Shown: positions 1 to 13,020, counted from the stretch's first letter. The stretch: 64,000 bases of DNA from Aquilaria yunnanensis (GCA_039654915.1 CM077595.1:52297501-52361500), one strand, 5' to 3'. The notes: generated by a model from the letters alone, not told the origin. Numbers and translations: made by a program.

Positions 1-1504
1 AATACTTAAATCCATTTCTAGATTCAACCCTCATTGGCCCACACAGGTCAGAGTGAACTAAACTAAGTGCCTCACCTCTCCTAGTTGCTTTGCCAAAAGG
101 CTTTCTTGTGGCTTTGCCTTCTAGGCATGATTGACAACTTGGAAGGACAACCTTGGTCAAGGAACCTAGCAAGCCACCCTTGGCTAGCTTGTTCATTCTA
201 TCTTGACCAATATGACCTAACCTTTCATGCCATCTCATTTCATTTGTGACCTCTGTCACATAGCAACTAGGACTTGCAACAGAATGGTCAGTTGGCTTTA
301 ACTCATAAAGCCCATTATTAACTGAACAAGTGCACACTATCTGATTATCTTTAATAATAGACACACTATTATTAAAGAAATTAAAGCAATAATTGTACTT
401 CAACATACAACTTATAGAAATCAAATTTCTACAAATGTTTGGTACATACAATACATCTATTAGATACAAATATCCAATATCTATAGGAATCCTACATGTT
501 CCTATGCCTTCCACTTCCAGCCTGGCATCATTTCCTACTGAAATGTACTTAGCTCCTTTTGAGAGCTTCCTGTAGGCCACAAACCAGGACTTCTCCCGTG
601 CTATGTGGTCTGTTGCTCCCGAGTCTACAATCCACAAAGAATTGCACTCAGTTAGTAATGTACATGACACAACATGTACAATGGAAGTAGAAGGGTATGT
701 ATGTACCTTGGGTGGACCTTTGCAATCCTTTGCAAAGTGTCCTTTATACCCACAGTTAAAGCACTTTAGCTTGCTTATGTCCCGTTTCTTCTTGAACCTT
801 TTCTTAGAAGCAGGAACTTTTCCCTTGCCCTTCCTTGGCCCTCCTTTTCCACCATTCTTCTTCCATCCCTTCTGGATAGAAGATGAGGCAACATATGCCT
901 TAGAATGGTCCTTGAGGGCCATTACCTCAGCCTCAAGGAGGAAGTGACGGGCAATGTCATCAAATGACATTATTTGAGGGTTATGGCGTAAGTTGACCTT
1001 CATCAACTGCCATTCCTCATCAGGCAAGGAACGAATTATTGCTTGCACTTGTTGCTCATCAGTGAGCACATGCCCTGCCGTCTTGAGTTGGTGGATCATG
1101 CGTGACATCTCACGCAAGTGAGCACTCATAGAGTGATCAGCACGCTTCACATAATTCTCAAACCTGAGAATCATCGAGCGTTGTTTCTCTACAGAAACAT
1201 CTCCATACTTGGCCTTGACAGAGTCCCATATGGCCCTGGCCCCCTCAAGCATGGAGAATTCCACCATAATCTCATCCACCATAGTGGAAAGGAGAGTGAC
1301 TCTACACATAGAGTTCTTCTTTAGGAATGCCTCATAGGCAGTCTTATCCTCTCCCTCAGCAGGAGGCATGATCTCTTGAGTGAGTACATCAAGAGTATCT
1401 TGCTCAGTTAAAATGAATTTGACTTTCTGTTGCCAAATTGAATAGTTTTCACCATCCAATTTGAGGTCACGGTTTAATTCAGCAACAATATTCTTACAAG
1501 CCAT
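1..1504 (-). CDS. Copia-A gag-pol polyprotein, 5' partial (gag, protease, integrase start)
   Basis: An uninterrupted frame of about 501 codons starts at the ATG at 1504 (MACKNIVAEL) and continues off the left edge; I read no stop codon. In order: a copia gag domain (residues about 1-240) ending in a Lys/Arg-rich stretch; a CCHC zinc knuckle C248-C251-H256-C261 for RNA binding; aspartic protease motif D294-S-G (WIVDSGATDH); the GAG-pre-integrase and HHCC zinc finger (H426, H431, C457, C460); and the first integrase catalytic Asp (D486 in HSDLCGPM). The frame then leaves the window, so reverse transcriptase and RNase H are not visible. The ATG lies about 250 bp from the primer site, the usual leader spacing here. 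It looks less damaged than copy A2 and could be intact; whether it is expressed cannot be judged. Confidence 0.93.
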   Translation of the reverse strand, partial: MACKNIVAELNRDLKLDGENYSIWQQKVKFILTEQDTLDVLTQEIMPPAEGEDKTAYEAFLKKNSMCRVTLLSTMVDEIMVEFSMLEGARAIWDSVKAKYGDVSVEKQRSMILRFENYVKRADHSMSAHLREMSRMIHQLKTAGHVLTDEQQVQAIIRSLPDEEWQLMKVNLRHNPQIMSFDDIARHFLLEAEVMALKDHSKAYVASSSIQKGWKKNGGKGGPRKGKGKVPASKKRFKKKRDISKLKCFNCGYKGHFAKDCKGPPKVHTYPSTSIVHVVSCTLLTECNSLWIVDSGATDHIAREKSWFVAYRKLSKGAKYISVGNDARLEVEGIGTCRIPIDIGYLYLIDVLYVPNICRNLISISCMLKYNYCFNFFNNSVSIIKDNQIVCTCSVNNGLYELKPTDHSVASPSCYVTEVTNEMRWHERLGHIGQDRMNKLAKGGLLGSLTKVVLPSCQSCLEGKATRKPFGKATRRGEALSLVHSDLCGPMRVESRNGFKY

Positions 1505-1757
1505 CTACATTGATGCAATTCACATGTTTTAGTTCAATTTACACAACAAGACTCAACAAAGCAACATGTGTATGAAAACAACTTCTAACATGCTCATATA
1601 TGGCAAAAGAGATGCATATAACATTCGATCAGAAATATATAAACATGCCTTCATTGTTTCATACACATATCCTTTATTAACCTTCATCGAAATCATACAC
1701 ATATGTATGATCCTAAATCATGCTCACAACATGTAACATATACATATTCATGACCTA
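1505..1757 (-). other. Copia-A A1 untranslated leader
   Basis: About 250 bp between the primer-binding site and the gag ATG. It is AT-rich, with many ATATG/CATAT words and no coding frame. The plus-strand copy has a matching leader at 41550-41800 of nearly the same length. Confidence 0.75.
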
Positions 1758-1770
1758 GGCTCTGATACCA
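1758..1770 (-). promoter_or_regulatory. Primer-binding site (initiator tRNA-Met), Copia-A A1
   Basis: On the minus strand TGGTATCAGAGCC lies two bases inside the LTR end. It is complementary to the 3' end of plant initiator tRNA-Met, the usual primer for minus-strand DNA synthesis in plant copia elements. It fixes the inner LTR border at 1773. Confidence 0.9.
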
Positions 1771-2239
1771 ATTGAAGATTTTCAGGATCTCAATAATAAC
1801 ATACTCTTATGTTATTCATTTGTGTATATGCCACATGCATATAAGTTTTCCATACATATTGTCTCAAAAAACAATATCTAGCATGCTATTTGAGTTCAAC
1901 ATGAATATAGACATACTTATCCAGTCAAACAAACTTAGCATGCCACTAAGATCATTCATAAAATTTAAATCCTTAGCATGCTACTAAAGCAAGAAAGGAT
2001 GCGTACCTTCCTTTTTGATAGTCTTGTGCCGAAAAGGAAAAGGAAGGACTTGATCTTAGAGATACGCCTTGAGGCTTGAATTGAGATGAAGAATCTCAAT
2101 GTAATTCCACCCACAATGCTCTAAGAAAGTGTCTAATATTTCGGCTCTTTAAAGGAATGAAAGGAGGAATTTTTCTCTCAAGAAAAATGATGCAAATTGA
2201 GTGTAAAATTCGTACTCACAATGGCCAGCCACTAAAGGC

Positions 2240-2247
2240 TATTTATA
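2240..2247 (-). promoter_or_regulatory. TATA box of Copia-A LTR L1
   Basis: TATAAATA on the minus strand. The same box in the same context occurs in the other Copia-A LTRs, at 32911, 34226 and 40532 (plus) and 42437 (minus). It probably positions the element transcript start; the start site itself is not known. Confidence 0.6.
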
Positions 2248-2329
2248 GATGACCAAAAGGCACACCTTTACACCAAGAAAGGTGTCCTTTAAGCCAAAGA
2301 ACACTTCCTTTGGCTAAGGGTCATGTATG

Positions 2330-2480
2330 GTGGCGAAAATACATGTCTTTTAAGTCAAGGAACACTTCCTTTGGCCTATAACCACCCATAACTACCTTAT
2401 GGGCGAAAATACATGTCTTTTAAGTCAAGGAACACTTCCTTTGGCCTATAACCACCCATAACTACCTTATGGGCGAAAAT
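2330..2480 (-). repeat. About 70-bp tandem repeats in Copia-A U3
   Basis: A segment beginning GGGCGAAAATAC (plus strand) recurs at 2401 and 2471, a 70-bp period, with a partial copy before it. The plus-strand LTR at 40240-40450 has the same unit with a 69-bp period. It sits just upstream of the TATA box, so it may act as an enhancer (inference). Confidence 0.75.
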
Positions 2481-2749
2481 ACATGTCTTTTAAGTCTAAA
2501 GGACATCACATTTGGTGCAATAACCACCTCAACCACCTCCATGGCCGAACATACATGTCCTTTAAAGTCAAAGGACATCACTCTTGGTGCTATAAGCACC
2601 CTATGGCCGAATATACATGTCCATTCACCCAAGGAACACTTCCTTTGGATGAAAGGACATGTTCTTTTAGCCAAGAGTTATTTCTTTTGATGAAGAGACA
2701 TACCTTTAAACAAAAGATGTGTCTCTTGGTGGTTTTGAGCTAAAAACAA

Positions 2750-3260
2750 GGTGAGCTGGCACAAAGCTAGCTCAATATGCTACTTATGCACCATTGAGCT
2801 CCTTTGAGCTCCAACCTAGCACCATGAACTAAGGTCCAGCTCCAAGAACTGACCTTGAGCTGGAGTTAGCTGCTTTCAGCTGAAGTAAACTGAAGTCCAG
2901 CTACACTCAGCTACCAAAAGCTGAAGTGAGCTGACTTGAGCTGAAGTCCAGCTACATTCAGCTACCATAAGCTGAAGTGAGCTGACTTGAGCTTACTTGA
3001 GCTAACTTGAGCTGAAGTGAGCTGACTTGAGCTGAAGTCCAGCTACATTCAGCTACCATAAGCTGAAGTGAGCTGACTTGAGCTGACTTGAGCTAACTTG
3101 AGCTGAAGTCCAGCTACATTCAGCTACCATAAGCTGAAGTGAGCTGACTTGAGCTGACTTGAGCTAACTTGAGCTGAAGTCCAGCTACTTTGAGCTAGTT
3201 ATAGCTGAAGTGAGCTGACTTGAGCTAAGGGGAGCTACTTCTAGCTGCCTTAGATACCTT
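2750..3260 (-). repeat. AGCT decamer array in Copia-A U3
   Basis: Dense units of about 10 bp such as AGCTGACTTG, AGCTAACTTG and AGCTGAAGTG are combined into larger 60-90-bp blocks containing CAGCTACATTCAGCTACC. All other Copia-A LTRs here carry the same array with different unit numbers. Confidence 0.85.
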
Positions 3261-3332
3261 TTCAAGCTATAGTTAGCTCAACGAGCTCAAATCCTATCTT
3301 AAAAGGATCTTGGTGCGCCAAGAATTCCAACA

Positions 3333-6300
3333 TGAATTTCATTCCAAATAAGTTGTGAATGTTTCCAATTACATTCCAAACAAGTTGTGGTTGTTCCAAT
3401 TTCTTTCCAAACAAGTTGTGAATGTTCCAATTTCATTCCAAACATGATGTGAATGTTTCCATTTCATTGCAAACATGTAGTGAATGTTTGAATTTCATTC
3501 CAAATAAGTTGTGAATGTTTCCAATTACATTCCAAACAAGTTGTGGTTGTTCCAATTTCTTTCCAAACAAGTTGTGAATGTTTCCATTTTATTCCAAACA
3601 GGTTTTGAATGTTTCCATTCATTCCAAACTAGTTGTGAATGTCCCCATTTCATTCCAAACAAGTTGTGAATGTTTCCACTTCAATCCAAACAAGTTGTGA
3701 CTGTTGCAATTGGATTCCAAACATTTTGGACGTGTTTCCGTTTCATTCAAAACTAGTTGTGAATGTCCCCATTTCATTCCAAAAAAGTTGTGAATGTTTC
3801 GATTTGATTCAAAACAGGTTATGAATGTTTCCATTTCATTCCAATCAAGTTGTGATTGTTTCCATTTTACTACAAATGAGTTGTGAACGTTTCCATTTCA
3901 TTCCAAAGAAGTTATGAATGTTTCCATTTCATTCCAAACAAGTTGTGAATGTTCCAATTTCATTCCAAACAAGTTTTGAATGTTTCCATTCATTCCAAAC
4001 CAGTAGTAAATGTCCCCATTTCATTCCAAACAAGTTTTGAATGTTTCCGCTCCAATCCAAACAAATTGTTGTGAATGTTTCCACTTCATTCCAAACATGT
4101 TTTGAATGTTTCCACTTCGATCCAAACAAGTTGTGAATGTTTCCAATTCATTCCAAACAAGTTGTGAATGTTTCCATTTCATTCCAAACAAGTTGTGAAT
4201 GTTTAATTGTCATTCTAAATTAGTTGTGAATGTTTCCATTTAATTCGAAACAGTTTGTGAATGTTTCCGTTTCATTCCAAAGAAGTTTTGAATGTCCCCG
4301 TTTCATTCCGAACAATTTGCGAAGGTTACAATTTCATTACAAACAAGTTAAGAATGTTTCCATTTCATTCCAAACAATTTGTGCAAGTTCCAATTTCATT
4401 CCAAACAACTTTTGAATGTTTCCTTTCCATTCCAAACAAGTTGTGAATGTTTCTACTTCATTCCAAACAAGTTATGAATGTTTCCACTTCATTGCAAACA
4501 AGTTTTGAATGTTTCCACTTCATTCCAAACAAGTTGTGAATGTTTCCATCAGACTCCAAACAAGTTGTGACTGTTGCAATTGGATTCCAAACATTTTGGA
4601 CGTGTTTCCGTTTCATTCAAAACTAGTTGTGAATGTCCCCATTTCATTCCAAAAAAGTTGTGAATGTTTCGGTTTGATTCAAAACAGGTTATGAATGTTT
4701 CCATTTCATTCCAATCAACTTGTGATTGTTTCCATTTTACTACAAATGAGTTGTGAACGTTTCCATTTCATTCCAAAGAAGTTATGAATGTTTCCATTTC
4801 ATTCCAAACAAGTTGTGAATGTTCCAATTTCATTCCAAACAAGTTTTGAATGTTTCCATTCATTCCAAACCAGTAGTAAATGTCCCCATTTCATTCCAAA
4901 CAAGTTTTGAATGTTTCCGCTCCAATCCAAACAAATTGTTGTGAATGTTTCCACTTCATTCCAAACATGTTTTGAATGTTTCCACTTCGATCCAAACAAG
5001 TTGTGAATGTTTCCAATTCATTCCAAACAAGTTGTGAATGTTTCCATTTCATTCCAAACAAGTTGTGAATGTTTAATTGTCATTCCAAATTAGTTGTGAA
5101 TGTTTCCATTTAATTCGAAACAGTTTGTGAATGTTTCCGTTTCATTCCAAATAAGTTTTGAATGTCCCCGTTTCATTCCGAACAATTTGCGAAGGTTACA
5201 ATTTCATTACAAACAAGTTAAGAATGTTTGCATTTCATTCCAAACAATTTGTGCAAGTTCCAATTTCATTCCAAACAACTTTTGAATGTTTCCTTTTCAT
5301 TCCAAACAAGTTGTGAATGTTTCTACTTCATTCCAAACAAGTTATGAATGTTTCCACTTCATTGCAAACAAGTTTTGAATGTTTCCACTTCATTCCAAAC
5401 AAGTTGTGAATGTTTCCATCAGACTCCAAACAAGTTGTGACTGTTGCAATTGGATTCCAAACATTTTGGATGTTTTTCCGTTTCATTCAAAACTAGTTGT
5501 GAATGTCCCCATTTCATTCCAAAAAAGTTGTGAATGTTTCGATTTGATTCAAAACAGGTTATGAATGTTTCCATTTCATTCCAATCAAGTTGTGATTGTT
5601 TCCATTTTACTACAAATGAGTTGTGAACGTTTCCATTTCATTCCAAAGAAGTTATGAATGTTTCCATTTCATTCCAAACAAGTTGTGAATGTTCCAATTT
5701 CATTCCAAACAAGTTTTGAATGTTTCCATTCATTCCAAACCAGTAGTAAATGTCCCCATTTCATTCCAAACAAGTTTTGAATGTTTCCGCTCCAATCCAA
5801 ACAAATTGTTGTGAATGTTTCCACTTCATTCCAAACATGTTTTGAATGTTTCCACTTCGATCCAAACAAGTTGTGAATGTTTCCAATTCATTCCAAACAA
5901 GTTGTGAATGTTTCCATTTCATTCCAAACAAGTTGTGAATGTTTAATTGTCATTCCAAATTAGTTGTGAATGTTTCCATTTAATTCGAAACAGTTTGTGA
6001 ATGTTTCCGTTTCATTCCAAAGAAGTTTTGAATGTCCCCGTTTCATTCCGAACAATTTGCGAAGGTTACAATTTCATTACAAACAAGTTAAGAATGTTTC
6101 CATTTCATTCCAAACAATTTGTGCAAGTTCCAATTTCATTCCAAACAACTTTTGAATGTTTCCTTTTCATTCCAAACAAGTTGTGAATGTTTCTACTTCA
6201 TTCCAAACAAGTTATGAATGTTTCCACTTCATTGCAAACAAGTTTTGAATGTTTCCACTTCATTCCAAATAAGTTGTGAATGTTTCCATCAGACTCCAAA

Positions 6301-6560
6301 CAAGTTGTGACTGTTGCAATTGGATTCCAAACATTTTGGACGTGTTTCCGTTTCATTCAAAACTAGTTGTGAATGTCCCCATTTCATTCCAAAAAAGTTG
6401 TGAATGTTTCGATTTGATTCAAAACAGGTTATGAATGTTTCCATTTCATTCCAATCAAGTTGTGATTGTTTCCATTTTACTACAAATGAGTTGTGAACGT
6501 TTCCATTTCATTCCAAAGAAGTTATGAACGTTTCCATTTCATTCCAAACAAGTTGTGAAT
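3333..6560. repeat. Satellite HOR block A (first), ~870-bp units
   Basis: Diagnostic variant monomers recur every 870 bp, for example at 3929, 4799 and 5669 and at 4230, 5100 and 5970. The unit is about 28 monomers (868 bp) with small net indels. The first roughly 300 bp (3333-3620) instead match the B-type monomer order, so the array probably extended past the Copia-A insertion point. Confidence 0.9.
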
Positions 6561-9500
6561 GTTCCAATTTCATTCCAAACATGCTGTGAATGTTTCCATT
6601 TCATTGCAAACATGTAGTGAATGTTTGAATTTCATTCCAAATAAGTTGTGAATGTTTCCAATTACATTCCAAACAAGTTGTGGTTGTTCCAATTTCTTTC
6701 CAAACAAGTTGTGAATGTTTCCATTTTATTCCAAACAAGTTTTGAATGTTTCCATTCATTCCAAACTAGTTGTGAATGTCCCCATTTCATTCCAAACAAG
6801 TTGTGAATGTTTCCACTTCAATCCAAACAAGTTGTGAATGTTTCCATCAGACTCCAAACAAGTTGTGACTGTTGCAATTGGATTCCAAACATTTTGGACG
6901 TGTTTCTGTTTCATTCAAAACTAGTTGTGAATGTCCCCATTTCATTCCAAAAAAGTTGTGAATGTTTCGATTTGATTCAAAACAGGTTATGAATGTTTCC
7001 ATTTCATTCCAATCAAGTTGTGATTGTTTCCATTTTACTACAAATGAGTTGTGAACGTTTCCATTTCATTCCAAAGAAGTTATGAATGTTTCCATTTCAT
7101 TCCAAACAAGTTGTGAATGTTCCAATTTCATTCCAAACATGATGTGAATGTTTCCATTTCATTGCAAACATGTAGTGAATGTTTGAATTTCATTCCAAAT
7201 AAGTTGTGAATGTTTCCAATTACATTCCAAACAAGTTGTGGTTGTTCCAATTTCTTTCCAAACAAGTTGTGAATGTTTCCATTTTATTCCAAACAAGTTT
7301 TGAATGTTTCCATTCATTCCAAACTAGTTGTGAATGTCCCCATTTCATTCCAAAAAAGTTGTGAATGTTTCGATTTGATTCAAAACAGGTTATGAATGTT
7401 TCCATTTCATTCCAATCAAGTTGTGATTGTTTCCATTTTACTACAAATGAGTTGTGAACGTTTCCATTTCATTCCAAAGAAGTTATGAACATTTCCATTT
7501 CATTCCAAACAAGTTGTGAATGTTCCAATTTCATTCCAAACATGATGTGAATGTTTCCATTTCATTGCAAACATGTAGTGAATGTTTGAATTTCATTCCA
7601 AATAAGTTGTGAATGTTTCCAATTACATTCCAAACAAGTTGTGGTTGTTCCAATTTCTTTCCAAACAAGTTGTGAATGTTTCCATTTTATTCCAAACAAG
7701 TTTTGAATGTTTCCATTCATTCCAAACTAGTTGTGAATGTCCCCATTTCATTCCAAACAAGTTGTGAATGTTTCCACTTCAATCCAAACAAGTTGTGAAT
7801 GTTTCCATCAAACTCCAAACAAGTTGTGACTGTTGCAATTGGATTCCAAACATTTTGGACGTGTTTCTGTTTCATTCAAAACTAGTTGTGAATGTCCCCA
7901 TTTCATTCCAAAAAAGTTGTGAATGTTTCGATTTGATTCAAAACAGGTTATGAATGTTTCCATTTCATTCCAATCAAGTTGTGATTGTTTCCATTTTACT
8001 ACAAATGAGTTGTGAACGTTTCCATTTCATTCCAAAGAAGTTATGAATGTTTCCATTTCATTCCAAACAAGTTGTGAATGTTCCAATTTCATTCCAAACA
8101 TGATGTGAATGTTTCCATTTCATTGCAAACATGTAGTGAATGTTTGAATTTCATTCCAAATAAGTTGTGAATGTTTCCAATTACATTCCAAACAAGTTGT
8201 GGTTGTTCCAATTTCTTTCCAAACAAGTTGTGAATGTTTCCATTTTATTCCAAACAAGTTTTGAATGTTTCCATTCATTCCAAACTAGTTGTGAATGTCC
8301 CCATTTCATTCCAAAAAAGTTGTGAATGTTTCGATTTGATTCAAAACAGGTTATGAATGTTTCCATTTCATTCCAATCAAGTTGTGATTGTTTCCATTTT
8401 ACTACAAATGAGTTGTGAACGTTTCCATTTCATTCCAAAGAAGTTATGAATGTTTCCATTTCATTCCAAACAAGTTGTGAATGTTCCAATTTCATTCCAA
8501 ACATGATGTGAATGTTTCCATTTCATTGCAAACATGTAGTGAATGTTTGAATTTCATTCCAAATAAGTTGTGAATGTTTCCAATTACATTCCAAACAAGT
8601 TGTGGTTGTTCCAATTTCTTTCCAAACAAGTTGTGAATGTTTCCATTTTATTCCAAACAAGTTTTGAATGTTTCCATTCATTCCAAACTAGTTGTGAATG
8701 TCCCCATTTCATTCCAAAAAAGTTGTGAATGTTTCGATTTGATTCAAAACAGGTTATGAATGTTTCCATTTCATTCCAATCAAGTTGTGATTGTTTCCAT
8801 TTTACTACAAATGAGTTGTGAACGTTTCCATTTCATTCCAAAGAAGTTATGAACGTTTCCATTTCATTCCAAACAAGTTGTGAATGTTCCAATTTCATTC
8901 CAAACATGATGTGAATGTTTCCATTTCATTGCAAACATGTAGTGAATGTTTGAATTTCATTCCAAATAAGTTGTGAATGTTTCCAATTACATTCCAAACA
9001 AGTTGTGGTTGTTCCAATTTCTTTCCAAACAAGTTGTGAATGTTTCCATTTTATTCCAAACAAGTTTTGAATGTTTCCATTCATTCCAAACTAGTTGTGA
9101 ATGTCCCCATTTCATTCCAAACAAGTTGTGAATGTTTCCACTTCAATCCAAACAAGTTGTGAATGTTTCCATCAAACTCCAAACAAGTTGTGACTGTTGC
9201 AATTGGATTCCAAACATTTTGGACGTGTTTCTGTTTCATTCAAAACTAGTTGTGAATGTCCCCATTTCATTCCAAAAAAGTTGTGAATGTTTCGATTTGA
9301 TTCAAAACAGGTTATGAATGTTTCCATTTCATTCCAATCAAGTTGTGATTGTTTCCATTTTACTACAAATGAGTTGTGAACGTTTCCATTTCATTCCAAA
9401 GAAGTTATGAATGTTTCCATTTCATTCCAAACAAGTTGTGAATGTTCCAATTTCATTCCAAACATGATGTGAATGTTTCCATTTCATTGCAAACATGTAG

Positions 9501-12140
9501 TGAATGTTTGAATTTCATTCCAAATAAGTTGTGAATGTTTCCAATTACATTCCAAACAAGTTGTGGTTGTTCCAATTTCTTTCCAAACAAGTTGTGAATG
9601 TTTCCATTTTATTCCAAACAAGTTTTGAATGTTTCCATTCATTCCAAACTAGTTGTGAATGTCCCCATTTCATTCCAAAAAAGTTGTGAATGTTTCGATT
9701 TGATTCAAAACAGGTTATGAATGTTTCCATTTCATTCCAATCAAGTTGTGATTGTTTCCATTTTACTACAAATGAGTTGTGAACGTTTCCATTTCATTCC
9801 AAAGAAGTTATGAACGTTTCCATTTCATTCCAAACAAGTTGTGAATGTTCCAATTTCATTCCAAACATGATGTGAATGTTTCCATTTCATTGCAAACATG
9901 TAGTGAATGTTTGAATTTCATTCCAAATAAGTTGTGAATGTTTCCAATTACATTCCAAACAAGTTGTGGTTGTTCCAATTTCTTTCCAAACAAGTTGTGA
10001 ATGTTTCCATTTTATTCCAAACAAGTTTTGAATGTTTCCATTCATTCCAAACTAGTTGTGAATGTCCCCATTTCATTCCAAACAAGTTGTGAATGTTTCC
10101 ACTTCAATCCAAACAAGTTGTGAATGTTTCCATCAAACTCCAAACAAGTTGTGACTGTTGCAATTGGATTCCAAACATTTTGGACGTGTTTCTGTTTCAT
10201 TCAAAACTAGTTGTGAATGTCCCCATTTCATTCCAAAAAAGTTGTGAATGTTTCGATTTGATTCAAAACAGGTTATGAATGTTTCCATTTCATTCCAATC
10301 AAGTTGTGATTGTTTCCATTTTACTACAAATGAGTTGTGAACGTTTCCATTTCATTCCAAAGAAGTTATGAATGTTTCCATTTCATTCCAAACAAGTTGT
10401 GAATGTTCCAATTTCATTCCAAACATGATGTGAATGTTTCCATTTCATTGCAAACATGTAGTGAATGTTTGAATTTCATTCCAAATAAGTTGTGAATGTT
10501 TCCAATTACATTCCAAACAAGTTGTGGTTGTTCCAATTTCTTTCCAAACAAGTTGTGAATGTTTCCATTTTATTCCAAACAAGTTTTGAATGTTTCCATT
10601 CATTCCAAACTAGTTGTGAATGTCCCCATTTCATTCCAAAAAAGTTGTGAATGTTTCGATTTGATTCAAAACAGGTTATGAATGTTTCCATTTCATTCCA
10701 ATCAAGTTGTGATTGTTTCCATTTTACTACAAATGAGTTGTGAACGTTTCCATTTCATTCCAAAGAAGTTATGAATGTTTCCATTTCATTCCAAACAAGT
10801 TGTGAATGTTCCAATTTCATTCCAAACATGATGTGAATGTTTCCATTTCATTGCAAACATGTAGTGAATGTTTGAATTTCATTCCAAATAAGTTGTGAAT
10901 GTTTCCAATTACATTCCAAACAAGTTGTGGTTGTTCCAATTTCTTTCCAAACAAGTTGTGAATGTTTCCATTTTATTCCAAACAAGTTTTGAATGTTTCC
11001 ATTCATTCCAAACTAGTTGTGAATGTCCCCATTTCATTCCAAAAAAGTTGTGAATGTTTCGATTTGATTCAAAACAGGTTATGAATGTTTCCATTTCATT
11101 CCAATCAAGTTGTGATTGTTTCCATTTTACTACAAATGAGTTGTGAACGTTTCCATTTCATTCCAAAGAAGTTATGAACGTTTCCATTTCATTCCAAACA
11201 AGTTGTGAATGTTCCAATTTCATTCCAAACATGATGTGAATGTTTCCATTTCATTGCAAACATGTAGTGAATGTTTGAATTTCATTCCAAATAAGTTGTG
11301 AATGTTTCCAATTACATTCCAAACAAGTTGTGGTTGTTCCAATTTCTTTCCAAACAAGTTGTGAATGTTTCCATTTTATTCCAAACAAGTTTTGAATGTT
11401 TCCATTCATTCCAAACTAGTTGTGAATGTCCCCATTTCATTCCAAACAAGTTGTGAATGTTTCCACTTCAATCCAAACAAGTTGTGAATGTTTCCATCAG
11501 ACTCCAAACAAGTTGTGACTGTTGCAATTGGATTCCAAACATTTTGGACGTGTTTCTGTTTCATTCAAAACTAGTTGTGAATGTCCCCATTTCATTCCAA
11601 AAAAGTTGTGAATGTTTCGATTTGATTCAAAACAGGTTATGAATGTTTCCATTTCATTCCAATCAAGTTGTGATTGTTTCCATTTTACTACAAATGAGTT
11701 GTGAACGTTTCCATTTCATTCCAAAGAAGTTATGAATGTTTCCATTTCATTCCAAACAAGTTGTGAATGTTCCAATTTCATTCCAAACATGATGTGAATG
11801 TTTCCATTTCATTGCAAACATGTAGTGAATGTTTGAATTTCATTCCAAATAAGTTGTGAATGTTTCCAATTACATTCCAAACAAGTTGTGGTTGTTCCAA
11901 TTTCTTTCCAAACAAGTTGTGAATGTTTCCATTTTATTCCAAACAAGTTTTGAATGTTTCCATTCATTCCAAACTAGTTGTGAATGTCCCCATTTCATTC
12001 CAAAAAAGTTGTGAATGTTTCGATTTGATTCAAAACAGGTTATGAATGTTTCCATTTCATTCCAATCAAGTTGTGATTGTTTCCATTTTACTACAAATGA
12101 GTTGTGAACGTTTCCATTTCATTCCAAAGAAGTTATGAAT
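6560..12140. repeat. Satellite HOR block B (first), 403/558-bp units
   Basis: Diagnostic monomers recur with steps of 403 bp (13 monomers) and 961 bp (403+558). Examples are 7220, 8181, 8584, 9545, 10506, 10909 and 11870. A second diagnostic set at 6807, 7768, 9132, 10093 and 11457 steps by 961 and 1364, giving a 2325-bp (75-monomer) super-unit. The 558-bp form is the 403-bp form plus five monomers, including one with GACTGTTGCAATTGG. Confidence 0.9.
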
Positions 12141-13020
12141 GTTTCCATTTCATTCCAAACAAGTTGTGAATGTTCCAATTTCATTCCAAACAAGTTTTGA
12201 ATGTTTCCATTCATTCCAAACCAGTAGTAAATGTCCCCATTTCATTCCAAACAAGTTTTGAATGTTTCCGCTCCAATCCCGAACAAATTGTTGTGAATGT
12301 TTCCACTTCATTCCAAACATGTTTTGAATGTTTCCACTTCGATCCAAACAAGTTGTGAATGTTTCCAATTCATTCCAAACAAGTTGTGAATGTTTCCATT
12401 TCATTCCAAACAAGTTGTGAATGTTTAATTGTCATTCCAAATTAGTTGTGAATGTTTCCATTTAATTCGAAACAGTTTGTGAATGTTTCCGTTTCATTCC
12501 AAAGAAGTTTTGAATGTCCCCGTTTCATTCCGAACAATTTGCGAAGGTTACAATTTCATTACAAACAAGTTAAGAATGTTTCCATTTCATTCCAAACAAT
12601 TTGTGCAAGTTCCAATTTCATTCCAAACAACTTTTGAATGTTTCCTTTTCATTCCAAACAAGTTGTGAATGTTTCTACTTCATTCCAAACAAGTTATGAA
12701 TGTTTCCACTTCATTGCAAACAAGTTTTGAATGTTTCCACTTCATTCCAAATAAGTTGTGAATGTTTCCATCAGACTCCAAACAAGTTGTGACTGTTGCA
12801 ATTGGATTCCAAACATTTTGGACGTGTTTCCGTTTCATTCAAAACTAGTTGTGAATGTCCCCATTTCATTCCAAAAAAGTTGTGAATGTTTCGATTTGAT
12901 TCAAAACAGGTTATGAATGTTTCCATTTCATTCCAATCAAGTTGTGATTGTTTCCATTTTACTACAAATGAGTTGTGAACGTTTCCATTTCATTCCAAAG
13001 AAGTTATGAACGTTTCCATT
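12141..13020. repeat. Satellite HOR block A (second, single unit)
   Basis: One ~870-bp A unit lies between two B blocks. It carries a private variant at about 12278-12287 (CCCGAACAAA in place of CCAAACAAA), shared only with the unit at about 17798-17807. The A-to-B junction here matches the one at about 6.54 kb at a constant offset of 6482 bp. Confidence 0.87.

Larger units (their letters stand above)
1..3332 (-). mobile_element. Copia-A copy A1, 5' part (Ty1/copia LTR retrotransposon)
   Basis: Read on the minus strand this is the 5' end of a copia element: LTR (3332-1773), primer-binding site (1770-1758), about 250 bp of leader and an open gag-pol frame from 1504 past the left edge. Gag-protease-integrase order is diagnostic of Ty1/copia. 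The outer LTR edge abuts satellite directly at 3332/3333, so the element inserted into the array. Its other end and TSD partner lie outside. Its integrase part closely resembles the copy at 60863-62524, so both belong to one family, named Copia-A here for convenience. Confidence 0.93.
1773..3332 (-). repeat. Copia-A LTR L1 (5' LTR of A1)
   Basis: About 1560 bp. On the minus strand it begins TGTTGGAATTC at 3332 and ends CTTCA at 1773, giving TG...CA termini. It contains a TATA box (TATAAATA, minus strand, 2247-2240). Upstream are about 70-bp tandem repeats (about 2330-2480) and a long AGCT decamer array (about 2750-3260). It is the longest Copia-A LTR in the window; copies differ in length mainly through these internal repeats. 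Confidence 0.92.
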
